Position numbers and translations under genes: made by a program. 64,000 nt of DNA from Amoebidium appalachense (Eukaryota; Ichthyosporea), in the NCBI GenBank assembly GCA_963693365.1, contig CAVNZM010000008.1, positions 2,294,001-2,358,000 on the forward strand, read 5' to 3'. Within the stretch, counting starts at the first letter, position 1. Each line of letters begins with the position of its first letter. Under the pieces are notes generated by a model. The model was not told the DNA's origin and ran no database searches. It saw only the letters and a list, made by a program, of their open reading frames with translations. This document shows positions 1 to 16,410 of this stretch, piece after piece.

Positions 1-355
1 TAGGCAGGACAAGGTATGGGGATATGTGTATGTGTGGGGTGCGCGTCGCTGTGTGACATGGTGCCACGATTGGGGATGTTCAGTCGGTTGTGTCTTTGCA
101 TGTTGGTGGGCAACAGGTGATGTGCTGTTGCCGTGGGAGATTGTTTGTTTGTGGCTTTCGTTTATGTGTAGATGGGCCTTGATCCCCCCCCCCCCCCCCC
201 CCCCCCCCCCCAACCCAATTTCTATGTTGCACATTCTCTGTGTGTCCGTGTTGGCATGCAATCGAACATCCTGCACCTATTTCCGACCGTTGTGAATATA
301 GGCACTTAATTAGTGTCGAAATCTTTACTCTCCCTCCCTTCCCCTGAAACGTATT

Positions 356-404
356 TTGTTGTCCGTCGTGAATGTGCACTTCGTACTGAGTAATGCATTT
401 TACC
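356..404 (+). repeat. Poly-C-tailed interspersed repeat, diverged 3' fragment
   Basis: This fragment reads TTGTCCGTCGTGAATGTG, then CACTTCGTACTGAGTAATGC, and is followed by a poly-C tract. A second diverged fragment lies at 909-950 (TGTGAATGTGTATCTCGTAC), again directly before poly-C. Confidence 0.6.
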
Positions 405-449
405 CTCCCCCCCCCCCCCCCCCCCCCGCCCTTCCCCCCACCATCATCA

Positions 450-598
<149 letters not shown>

Positions 599-820
599 AC
601 ACAAGCAGAAACTCGCTTACTCGCACAACCCCTGCTCGGCCCCCAATGTCGAGAAAAGTTAACAAGAATTTTGTTCGAGAGCACACACACACACACAAGC
701 ACTTTTTCCCTTTCCATAATCTCCCCCCCCCCCCCCCCCCCCCCCCCCCTTCCACCTTCAAAACACACACGCACGCACGCACACACGCGCGCGCATACAC
801 ACACACACACACACATACAC

Positions 821-884
<64 letters not shown>

Positions 885-1011
885 ACACACATCCGCACAC
901 AAACACGTCTGCATTGTGAATGTGTATCTCGTACTCTGTAACTCATCCTCCCCCCCCCCCCCCCCCCTCCTCCTCGTGTACTTCGTACTTTTTGACGCAT
1001 TCAAAACCCCC

Positions 1012-1099
1012 CATGCATACTCTTTATGTATGGCTTGCATTCTGCATCATGTTATCCGTTTGTTCTTGTGTACTTCGTACTTTTTGACGCATTCAAAAC
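1012..1099 (+). repeat. Poly-C-tailed interspersed repeat, 5'-truncated copy
   Basis: The unit runs from ATGCATACTCTTTATG to GCATTCAAAACC with one base change from the full copies. Its poly-C/T tail extends directly to the CCCCAG acceptor of the ankyrin exon at 1146. A shorter 3' fragment of the same family lies just before it at 967-1006. Confidence 0.8.
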
Positions 1100-1145
1100 C
1101 CCCCCCTCCTCCTCCTTCCCCCCCCCCCCCCCCCCCCCTCCCCAG

Positions 1146-1532
1146 ATTAACACATGGTGGCCATGTTCCAAATGCACAGAGTGGCTGGACACCCCTTCAT
1201 GCTGCGGCCTTTGCGGGTCAAAAGGATTCCATTAGGGAGCTTCTGGATCGCCTCTGATTGTTGTGAACGTTGAAGCGTCCGTAAGCAGCCCCCTCTCCCC
1301 TCCCCCCTCCTCCCCTCTCCACCACCACCACCACCACCCTCCTCCGCGTGTATCCTGTATTTTGGATGCCGAACTCCATTGTAAGATTTGATAAGTTAGC
1401 CATCAGCTATGTAGATGTCCGTGGACACGCTCTTACGAGGTTGTCAGGGCACACACATGTAGCCACCTCACCTCTGCACTCATGTGAGCATTCCTAACCA
1501 CCACACACACACGGGCGCGCTGCGCGCGCGCG

Positions 1533-1589
<57 letters not shown>

Positions 1590-1667
1590 ACACACCACGC
1601 GGGCGTGTGTGTGCTTTGCAACGCGTGCATCGTGTTGTATGTCATTAGTGTGTACATTGCACCTCTA

Positions 1668-1699
<32 letters not shown>

Positions 1700-2320
1700 A
1701 GGTTCCTTTTTACGTTTTCTTTCCTTCTATGTTCCTGCACACATCCCCATCCACACATGCCAACACTGATTCTAACCAGCTTTTGAATGTGCTTGCAGCC
1801 TGGCTTAACGGCTGTATGGCTGGCGGAGACGGAGGGCCACGATGAGATTGTGGACATGCTGCAGGCACAGAGGCCTGCTGTCAGGGGCACACAGGCTGAT
1901 GAGGTATCCCCCCCCCCCCCCCCCCCCCTCCCCACCCACCCACCCCCACCCGCTATGTTTGTTGCCCTGCTTGCTCAGGGCACGCAGGGACACGCAGCAC
2001 CGCGCAAACACACACCCGCACACACGCGCTTGTGCACAGACATATTCACACACACGCGCGCGCACACGTGCTCATTCACACACACATACATTTATAGAGG
2101 AAGGGAGGAGGGGGGGGAGGGGGGTAGAGAGAGGGCGGTGGAGATAACGAGAGAGTGTGTGTGTGGTGTGCGCGCGCGCACGCGAGTGTGTGAAGAGTTT
2201 GAGGTTCAGGACACGTGTGAGGGTGTGGGGGGAGGCTTGACGGATTGAGTGAGGCAAATAGAAGAGGATTGTGGTGATACCCTCTAGGGTGGTGGTGGTG
2301 GTGGTGGTGGTGGGTGTGTT

Positions 2321-2354
<34 letters not shown>

Positions 2355-3196
2355 TGAGGGAGGGGCATGTGTGTGTTTGTTTGATGTGTGTGTGTGCTTT
2401 TTTTTTTTTTTTTTTTTTTTGGGGGGGGGGGGGGGGGGATGCCTTGTTTAGTAGACACCCGTCCTATTGCAGACACTGTGCATACAAACAGGCACACGGG
2501 CGATCACGGACATACACAAACATGTACACGTGTACACGCATACGCTGCTCTAAGTGCCTATTTACTAGATCATGTGCAGTGGCAAGCCGCTTGCTTTGAT
2601 ACACCCGCGCAGTTACACACGATATTTACGGTCAAACGCGCTAGTGCACAACTGCTATGACGGGCGTGTGTGTATTATGTTTTTGTTTAAGTGGTGTATG
2701 GGGAATGGCTTCGTTTACTCGTATTTGATAAGTCATGCGAGGAGTCGGTGTTTGAACGTATATCCTTTGTATGTTTGTTATTTTTCCAATAGACGTGCTG
2801 GCGATCGATTAATTGATCAAATCTCCTGCCTCCGAGCAGGCACGAGAGCACTTTCTTCGCCCGGCACCACCAGCAGCAATCAACAACGAGGTGGACCCCA
2901 TCTTTGGCCACGACGAGGACTTCCCAGATGTGGTATGTACCCCCCCCCCCTCTCCAACCCCTCACCGATCTTGCCGTGAGGATGGGTTCTGCTTTACGTT
3001 GCATGCTGTGTGCATTGTTGATGCTACATGTTTGAATGTTTGGCTTGGCATGTGTCCTGCACCGTGTTTCTCATCGTGTTGTGGTACTTTGTACTGAGTT
3101 CCGCATTCTCCCCCCCCCCCCCCCCCAAAAAAAAAAAAAAAAATGAGGAAAAAACAAACTGGAAAAAAAGAAGAGGAAAGCACACACCCGTGCGCG

Positions 3197-3240
<44 letters not shown>

Positions 3241-3262
3241 CACACAGGCACACAGGCACACA

Positions 3263-3302
<40 letters not shown>

Positions 3303-3702
3303 AGAAGAAGAAGAAGAAGAAGAAGAAAATCAAAAAAAAAAAAATCACGCTCCCGCACACCCATACCTAAAAAACCGCACACTTGCATGCTCTTGCATCC
3401 ACACATGCCCTCCCCTCCAATTCCTGGCTACCAAAATGAATTCATACCACAGTGACCTCATCTAGAACTTGACGAGGCACAGGGGGGTCGACACCTATTA
3501 TTATTTTGTCCGCATGTGTTAAATCCTGCATACTCGCTGAATGTCTGAACACGTAATGCTTGCAAATGTCTGCATACTCACTCTTACCCACGTGCAGGTT
3601 GACGAGTGGACGGTGTTCTGGTCGGTTGCCATGGTAGCAATATGCGGCGTCATCCGATTTGTGTACACAAAGTGGCTTGCCCTGGAGTCTGAAACCCCAT
3701 GA
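1146..3702 (+). CDS. Ankyrin-repeat protein with C-terminal membrane anchor (5' end missing)
   Basis: Four exons fit in order. Exon 1146 to about 1280 follows a CCCCAG acceptor and encodes an ankyrin repeat (SGWTPLHAAAFAG then LLDR). Exon 1799-1903 encodes a second, more divergent repeat (GLTAVWLAETEGHDEIVDML). Exon 2840-2932 is an acidic linker (DPIFGHDEDFPDV). Exon 3598-3702 gives one hydrophobic segment (VFWSVAMVAICGVIRFVY) a few residues before the TGA. The last three exons are all in phase 0 and have GT donors and AG acceptors. The single C-terminal helix suggests a tail-anchored protein with cytosolic ankyrin repeats. The first exon meets TGA at 1255-1257; a one-base shift there gives an open frame (VVNVEAS) to a good GTAAGC donor at 1281 and restores the ankyrin spacing. 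The partner protein cannot be told. More exons must lie upstream of this window. Confidence 0.62.
2980..3126 (+). repeat. Poly-C-tailed interspersed repeat, diverged copy
   Basis: In the intron before the last ankyrin exon, a unit starts GAGGATGGGTTCTGC and ends TACTTTGTACTGAGTTCCGC before poly-C and then poly-A. It is longer and more diverged than the full copies. Confidence 0.6.
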
Positions 3703-5303
3703 ACCTGCATTGAATTTCTTCGTTGTGTCACAACACATGTACACCCGAGACTCCAGGCAACCCGGGGCTTCAAGCTTCTCCCCCTTTTTAATGGAACTGA
3801 AGCTTTATTGAAAAATTTGTGGGAAGAGTTGTTCGTGTGTTAGATTCTATGTGATGTAGAACACTTTGACCAATAGTTCTGACAAATCGACTGGGTATGG
3901 GTGCGCTTTTGGGAGTTGTGCAGTTAACGCTCAAAAGCAGATGCTTCGACATTTCTGCAACAGATTAGTGAATGGCAAGATCAAAGTTGAAAGTCAAAGA
4001 TTTACGGATGCCAAATACTTCTACACATAAATACAAAGCTTTGTTCAGAAGGACTCCACAACACTTGGTTTCACATTGGATTGTCAGTAGCTTTTTCGAT
4101 TTGACCAACTGGGTTGGGTATGAATAGATGTCAATTATCAGAGTGTTCACCATGGCCCTGGCCAACATCACAATTAATGCCATCCATCCCAGCCACTCAC
4201 AAATGTGCCCTGGACACACAACAGGTCAACGAAACAACGACATGTATTGCTCTGCCGTACACGTATCGTATTGCCAGAATCTCCTATGGTGGGTTTGAAT
4301 TGGAGCAGGCCTCGTATACCTTGAATAAATATGACCCTTTTTTGTGTGCACATGCATGTTTGTATGATATCCAGTCAGCCGTATTGCAACATGCACGCCA
4401 TCGACATGAGCGTATGTGTACATGTACAGCTAATTCTTTGCAGACCACAAACTACCAGACTACCGTACACCTCTGGCTAGAGTGGCTAACAAGCAAACAA
4501 CATTCACATGTGGTGGCACATGTTGGCTGAATATGCACAGGTGCTCCATGCATGCCATCACAATAGAATACTCATCCACGTCATCAATAACCATTCCTAT
4601 TGGCTGCGTCCTACCCACAGAGCTTCCAATAGAAAGGCGCCTCGATATGCATCATATTGCCGGCAGGCACAAGATTCGCTTGATATATTGTATCGATGCC
4701 TGACAGTCAGTGCATAAACAAAGCAAAGTCTACTGTAACCTGTTGGACTCCCTTAATAGCTTTATAGTTTTAATATTTTCTCCGTGCGTCACCATTTGTA
4801 CACATATGATATGTCTGGTAATACTCCGTATCTGCATAAAGTGATCTTGGGATCGGACCGAGTGCGTATCTTGTACATGTACATGCAGATCTTGTCTGGA
4901 TCTCATGAGAGGACCGCCCAGAAGCACTGACTCACTCGTTCGAAATTCACATACCTTCAGCTGATTCTAAAGACAATAATAGTTTTCTAATTAGAGGCCA
5001 TGAAAGTACTAGATGCTTGCTGCAGGCTAAATAGAGGTTTATATGATCCTTATAGGTTATTTTTATAACGACATGCACCAGATGCACATAGCATGTTCAC
5101 GTATGCACGAAACTATAACCATGCCATGGCATCGAGAAACAGAGAAATATGGAAACTAGTAATAAATAGGAGCTCACTTCTTCGATCCTCAGTACTAAAA
5201 GTCCAAAGGAGATTCTGTTCGTATTTCTTATCCCCATGAAGCGCAGGAAACCGTTCAAGCTGTTCATGGAAGTAACTGCCTTGCAGCGGTTGTAATAATA
5301 GGA
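3703..5303. other. Intergenic spacer between ankyrin and bZIP genes
   Basis: This is ordinary mixed-composition DNA without long simple repeats. Open frames such as 4114-4530 (138 codons, +) show no recognisable domain, and I do not call them. The 3' end of the ankyrin transcript and the promoter and 5' UTR of the bZIP gene should lie here, but I see no clear TATA box. Confidence 0.5.
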
Positions 5304-6638
5304 ATGGAGACTGGAGATGGGACCCCAAACGGGGACGGAGCCAATGGCATACAGCAAGGAAACAACGGTGGGGGCCAGGTGAGATTAACACGGGCGTAGC
5401 TGCTTCTAGTTAGTTTATTAGACGCCCCAACGCCCGTTTCCCCCTCTCCCCCTCCCGTCCCCCCTCCCGTCCCCTCTCCTCCCCGTTCCCCCGCCCGCTT
5501 CCCCCCCCCCGGGACGGCACTCCCCCCCCCTTCCCCCTTAACAACCAGGAAACCTTGTCTCCCTCTCCGCTCATTACTTTGCACACATCCCTGTCTGTTA
5601 ACCATGTCGTGCTTGTCTATAACATTTACCTTGCACTTTGCTATATGAACCAACCTCGTCTTGGTGCTGCCTCATCACCAACCACTGGTCATATCAGCGT
5701 TCGAACATTAGGAGCAACTTTTTCCTCTCCACTCATAGTTGAATGACACTTGTTTCAGTGCACCTGCTCATTTAATTTTTCTCAGCTATTGCGCCTTCTT
5801 GTTTTGAGGAGAGTTGGGATGTCAGTTTTGTTTGTTCTCACCTGTTTGCTTTGCATCTGATACCTCCTGATCGTTTTTCTCTCACTCCCACAGCTCTACG
5901 AGAATGTGAATGTCCAAGCGCTGAATGCCCAAGCTCTCCAGGGTTTGCGAGTGCGAAACATGGTACAAGTTGCTTTGGACAACAGCTCAGCGAGCAATTT
6001 TTCTTTACAACAAATAAACACACAAGGAAACCTTTTCCAAGGAGCATCCAGTGGTAGTTTCATGGATAGCCAAGGAGACCAAGCAGATTTTCAGACACAG
6101 TTTCAAAACCAACAGAAAGCGTTGGCGCAAACACAGCAGCAGCAACAACAGCTAGCTCCCCAGCAACCATCCTTGAACCCAACATTTCCAAACTTAGCTG
6201 AACTGTATTTTGGCCAGCAAGGATTACCAGCTCAACCGCACATGTCTGTTGATCCATTTAGAAACCAGCCTGTGTATGACCCAACAGGGTCGCAGTTCCA
6301 GCAATTTTCGGGTCGGCCGAATGGGCAAGAGCAGGGGGGCAATGCTGCCCAGATGGCTCTTACGAATGGATTGTCACTTGTTGGGCAGGTATGATATGAT
6401 GTTTTTGAAGTCCTGCCAGTGGGTACTGATTTCATGTGTCAAGAAAGTGTAATGTGGTGGGGTGTAGTCCATTTCGGTAGCTCTTTTATTTTTTATCGTG
6501 GTTTAGCTTTTCCTTGCAGTGTCGTGCTCTCTCTCCTTCGTTATTTTCCTCTTTTATCTTTTATCTCTCTCTCCTCTCTTTCTCCCCCCCCCCCCCCCTC
6601 TTTCTCTCTCTCTCCCCCCCCCCCCCCCCCCCCGCCCT

Positions 6639-6692
<54 letters not shown>

Positions 6693-7986
6693 ATCTATCT
6701 CTCGCGGCACTCTCTCCCTCTCTCTCGCACTCTCTTTCTCTCTCTCCCTCTCTCTCTGTCCCCCCCACCCCCACCCTTCCTCTCTATCTCCTCTATTCTC
6801 CCTCTTTCGCTCTTTGCGTCCTCCCCTCCCCACCCTCCCCCCTCCCCCCTGTCCCCCATCTCTCGTTTCTTCCCTGATTCTGTGTCCCCTGTTCCCTCCC
6901 CTTCCCCAGTGCATCCGGTTCCTTTGTTTCTTCTGTTCTTCACTTCCCTTCACCTCCATTCGTTCCCTTTCCTTCTTGTGTGCCCCTTCATGGCTGTAAG
7001 CAGACTCATTCAGCCCTCTCCCTCCCTCTCTCCACCCCTTCCTCTCTGCCTTCCCGCCTGTGTCTAATTCGCCTTTTCTCTCTGCCCACCTTTCTCCTCC
7101 CCCCCCCCCCCCCCCCTCTCCCCTTTGAAAGATCTGCATCACACACACAGACACACACACACATGTGAATATAAATATGTAGTTCTTCCTGTCTCCCTTC
7201 CTCTCCATCTTCCTTACCCCCTCTTCCTCCCTCTCACATGCTCACCATCATCAATCCCCCCTCTTCTTTCCCACCATTTATTTTGCTCTCTTTCTGAGCC
7301 CCCGCCCCCCCCCCCCCCCTCCCTCCGGGTACTGTGGATGACGTGGGCCCCCCCTGAGGATGGGCTCTGCTTATTATGCATACTCTTTATGTATGGCTTG
7401 CATTCTGCATCGTGTTATCCGTTTGTTCTTGTGTACTTCGTACTTTTTGACGCATTCAAAACCCCCCTCCCCTCCCTCCCTCCCTCCCCCCCCCCCCCCC
7501 CCCCCCCCCCCCCGCCCGCCCGCCCGGGGCCGTCCCCCGGTGCTGTCTGCAACCTTTTCCGTGTCCCCTTGGCCTTTCTAGATTAGTATGAATAGGCACA
7601 CACCTTCGTGCATAGTTTCTTTGGTAGTGAGCATATGGACGTGTACTTTCCTATGCATATCCTAATCGGCCACACCAGACCCATGCACGCACGCACCTGC
7701 TCATCCACTCACTCACAGTCTCTCTTTCATGTGTGTGTGTGTGTGTGTGTAGTCTTTCATGTGTGTGTGTGTGTGTGTGTAGGTGTGTGTGTGTGTGTAG
7801 GTGTGTGTGTGCGTGCGTGTGTACGTGTGTGTGTGTATGTAGGTGTGTACCCACACGTATGTTCATTTCTGTCTCCCTATTTTCGTTCCGGGCCCCCATG
7901 CCTCACGCAGATGACTAACACCAGCACACAACCACACGAACACAAATGACTTGCATGAGCAGCAGTGCGTACACCACACGTGGGCG

Positions 7987-8069
<83 letters not shown>

Positions 8070-8949
8070 CTTGGGAGCTTCTCCAGCATATCCAACATGT
8101 TATACGGGCAGGGCTCAGCCGGCCTCTTGCGCGCAGGGGTTGGTGGGCTTGGTGTGTCATCTATGCCCAACCTATCATTGAATATGGGCGGAGCTGGGGA
8201 TCTGCTCCAACCGCAGCTGAATTTGGGCTCAAATTCTGCACTGTTACAAGCACAACAGGTGCTTATGCAGGTAGGGGTGTGTGGGGGTGTGTGTGTGTGG
8301 GAGGGGGGGGGGGGGGGGGGGGGGGGGGCAGGTTGCGGGAATGTGTGTGGGTGGGTAGGTTTGGCTTTGTGGGTGCGGGTGTCCTTGTGGTTGGACATGG
8401 GTGGGTGTGTGTGTGGATGGGCAGGTCTGGATATGGGCGTGGGTGTGGGTGTGGTTGGGTAGGTGGAAATCGGTGTTTGGGTGGGTGAGTGGGTGGGTGG
8501 ATGGGTACGCGGGTGTGTGTTGTCCTTGTTCGAGGGAGAGAGAGAGACACACACACAGAGAGAGAGGGAGAGAGAGGCCGGTGTGTCTGTCTGTGTGTAT
8601 GTGTGTATCTGTATGGGTAGCAGGCACTTGTTTTCCTATGTGCGTGCGCGTAGTGGGTGTCTCGACCACCACTATTCCTCTCTTATATGGCATCACATCT
8701 TTACCTCTTGATGTTTGTTTCTATTTGGTATTATTATCTACCCATTTATTTTTTCCGTTGCAACGGGTATTCGCGCTCTTGCAAACAGCATACTTATGGC
8801 TGCCGTGTTACAGTCCTACAGTACGTGCAGCAGCTTTTTCTGATCTGTGTTTTTTTTTCGTTTACATGTCTTGCTTAATAGGTTAATCTGACCGTTTCAA
8901 ATGGTCAAATTCAATTCCTTCGTGTATCATATTACGTCTAACTCATACA

Positions 8950-8999
<50 letters not shown>

Positions 9000-9064
9000 C
9001 TCTTTCTCCCCCCCCCCCCCCTCTCTTCCAACTAAACACACCCACGAACACACACACACCCACC

Positions 9065-9108
<44 letters not shown>

Positions 9109-10117
9109 CACACACACACTACAGCAGCCTTTTCTGATCTGCAATGTCCCACCCAACTCCTACTTTTACCCATTATTAAGCCGATCGCCTCATCGCTTTA
9201 TCTCCATTGGCTAACAACCTAACCACCAAACAGCAACAACAACAGACACAGGCACTCCTCCAGCAACAAGCCCAACAACAACAGCAACAACAACAAGTAG
9301 AGCTACTCCTATTGCAACTACACGCCATGCGCCAGCGGCAACAACAACAAATCCAGTCGCTTTTACAGACGCACCAACTAGAACAGTTGGATTTGTTGGC
9401 GAGATTACAAGCGGCTATGGGAGGGGCAAGTATTATGCCGAGCACACAGCCCACCACACCTACAACACAACAGCAACAGCAGCAGTCTGTGCCGCATACA
9501 CCCCAGAGGAGTGAAGATGGGGATATGAAACTTCAGCAGGCAGATGCAAACCAACAGGTAATGCAGACACACAAACAGCTGGGCACGTGTGGAGGAACAG
9601 CTACACATGTACACGTTTAGACTCAGGACATATTCTAACCCGCAAGCATGTGTATGCACAACATGCACGCGTTTGCTTGTACACGTGCACACATGAGGCA
9701 CACACAGGTAGAACATAACATATATGGGCGGAAACACACATGTGCAAGCACAAGCACATGCACGAAAACACTTGCATACACACACACAGACACAAATATG
9801 CACAAAAGATATTCAACACTCCCAGGATCGTGCTAATGCACAGACACGCACATCAACATGAGCACCTGCATGAACACAGGCGCACACATGTACACGAAAC
9901 CACACACACACACACACACATGCGCGCGCGCGCATGCGCGCAAACACACACATGCACATGCACATGCACCACTCACACACACAAGTACGCCTGCAGACAC
10001 ACATACACATGTGCACATGCAACACAAGCACACCCACACACACACCACACACATATTCTTTACCAGCGCATGCGACCGCGTGCTCGACGCGCACCCTCAC
10101 ACACACACATTCACTTC

Positions 10118-10148
<31 letters not shown>

Positions 10149-11761
10149 CCCTCCCCCCCCCCCCCTCACTCCCTCACTCCCTCCCTCCCTCCCTCTTTCT
10201 CTCTCTCTTTCCCTCGCCAATTACAAGACACAGAGACAGGCACATACACCACACACAAACATGTAAAGCACGTCAACCTAATAATGTGGACGTGCAGAAC
10301 ATGCTTGAAAACAGACACCCGCATTCCCCCCCCCCCCACCCCCACCCCCACCCCCACCCCCCCCCCCCCTTGTCCCGCAAAAAGCCTGCACCCCTTTTCC
10401 TGTCTGCACGGTCCTGTTCATAAAAATGCATGCTCTGACCATGCCCACACAACCAAACATCTACCCACCAAAAAACCCTAACTCTCAATCTATCGAAATT
10501 CCCAGCCCACCACCACAGCACCGCCGACACCCCAGAAAACACCCAACGAAGTTTCCGAAAACACCAACGGGCAGACACAGACCGGCACCTCACTAACCCA
10601 AAATCCGCAACCAAAATCCGGAGGCAACCTCCCACCCCCCACCCCCACCCACGCACCACCACCACCACCACAACAACACACGGCACAAGAAACAGCACCC
10701 CCGAAACAACAAAAAACCAACGCCAAACAACAAACACGCGCCACTGCACCCGCAACGAACACACAGGGGCAAACACAGGACAAAACACAACATTTGACGC
10801 AACCGCGGGGAAAGGTGCTAGGAACAACGCCCCCAGGCACACGACCAACAAGCCCACAACCTACACAGCCACCACAACGCCCACCAAGCGCAACCCCTGC
10901 AAGCCCAAAACACGTACCCGGTGCACCACCTTTTCCACCCATGCACATGCCATATATGCCGCCACCACACATACCATGGTTTCCGGGGATGCCCCCCCTC
11001 CGTTTTTAGTTCCCCCCGGCGCATATCCGGGACCCCCGCGCCCCCCAGGTCCTATGGGGATGTATTCTGTAAAGGGTGCTGTGTCTTCGGAGAAGGATGG
11101 GTCGGGTGATCATGAAGGGAGTGGGAATGATAGCGATAGTGATAGGAGGAGGGATGATGCAATGTATTCGACGGAGGAGAGTGAAGCGGTGTCACAGAAG
11201 AGGGAGAGAAACTCGGCTGCTTCGACAAGGTTTAGAATGCGGAAGAAACAGAAGGTGTGTAGGTGTGTGTGTGGGGGGGGGGAGGGGGGGAGTGGGGGTG
11301 GGAGTGGGGTGGGGTGGACGGGTTGGGGGGGGGGGCGGGGGGGGAAGGGGGGGAAGAGGGGGGGGGGGGGACCGGGGGGGGACCGGGGGCGGGGTAGGGG
11401 TGTGGGTGTGGGTGGTGGGGGTGAGCGGGGCCGATGTTGTGTGTGTGTGTGCATGTGTGTGGGTGTTGGTGTGTTCGTGTGTGTGTTTTGTTTACGGCAG
11501 ATGGGCTGTATTTCATTGTTGGTGATGCATGTGTGTGCCTGTGTGTGTTGTGCCTGCTCTGCTTGCGGTTAAAGAAGGGGGGGAAGGGGAGGGGTGGGGG
11601 GGGGGGGGGGGGGGGGTGGATGGGGGGGTTCGATTGTAATCGTAGTGATGGAGTGTTTGTTGTGAAAGGAAAGGGGGGGGGGGGGGGGAGAGAAGGGGTC
11701 GGTTGGAGAGGGGAGGGGAAGGGTTGTAGAAAAAGAGAGAGACAAAGAAATATGGAGAAGT

Positions 11762-11818
<57 letters not shown>

Positions 11819-11821
11819 CCA

Positions 11822-11862
<41 letters not shown>

Positions 11863-12493
11863 ACAATGTGTCCTTTACATCGTATGAACCTTTGGCCTGA
11901 GAGATGGTGCAGGCTGTTACAGGGAGGCAGCATGTGGTGCAGTCTGGCAGGAAGGAAAGAAGAAGGGGAGGGGGGGGGAGGGGGGAAGGGTATGCTTTTA
12001 CCATAGAAATGCATGGATGGGCGTGAGGGAGATGACGGGAAAGGTAGTGATTAGAGATAGGCTCGAGTGTGTAGGTGAAAGGCATGGGGGTTGGGGGTAT
12101 TAAATTGTGTGGGTGTTCAGACTTGCTTGCATCGGTGTAAGTTCGAAGTTTTTGATGTGTTGTTGACTTTTTGTGTTTATACAGATGTTGGAGCTGCAAC
12201 GTGCCACCCAAGAAATGGCCAACAAATGCAACCAACTGGAACAAGAGTGTGCAGCCCTCGAACAGGACGTGACTAGGCTGAAGGCAAGATTGACCCACGG
12301 TGCGGAGGTGAAGCAAGAGCCCAATGCGGATGGTACCTCCATGCAGATGCAAGGGGGGCAGGCAAAACCGTATAACTATCAAGAGCATGCCGCAAAGTTT
12401 GGGATGGTGCGGGGAGGGGGGGAACAGGGCGCGCGTGCCGGGGCAGGGAATCAACGAACGGGGGGAGGAAGCAAACAAAAACAGCAGAAATAG
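5304..12493 (+). CDS. bZIP transcription factor, six exons
   Basis: Exons are 5304-5378, 5894-6388, 8064-8270, 9234-9557, 10506-11254 and 12185-12493, all joined in phase 0 at GT-AG introns, giving about 719 residues. Exons 2 to 4 are Gln-rich, with a leucine-rich stretch in exon 4 that may form a coiled coil. Exon 5 is Pro/Thr/Gln-rich, then acidic-Ser, and ends with the DNA-contacting basic region ([15 protein letters not shown]). Exon 6 starts with the zipper, heptads L-M-L-L-L, followed by a Gly/Gln-rich tail. The basic region resembles the fungal CYS-3/MetR type (NxxAASxRFR), so a nuclear DNA-binding dimer is expected; target genes are not known. Exon 5 is open in two frames that meet in a seven-C run at 10992-10998, where one more C would join them. 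The start is the first ATG of a short Gly-rich exon; an earlier exon is possible. Confidence 0.85.
7327..7465 (+). repeat. Poly-C-tailed interspersed repeat, full copy
   Basis: This 139 bp unit in bZIP intron 2 begins GGGTACTGTGGATGACG and ends GCATTCAAAACCCC, running straight into a poly-C/T tract. By eye it matches 43909-44047 at every base. Shorter or older copies elsewhere share the part from ATGGGCTCT to CATTCAAAACCC. I see no tRNA-like A and B boxes. Confidence 0.85.
7993..8063. repeat. (CA)n microsatellite forming a 3' splice site
   Basis: Uninterrupted (CA)n ends in CAG at 8061-8063, and bZIP exon 3 begins at the next base (in-frame GGAGGGCTTGGG). Confidence 0.85.
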
Positions 12494-16410
<3,917 letters not shown>

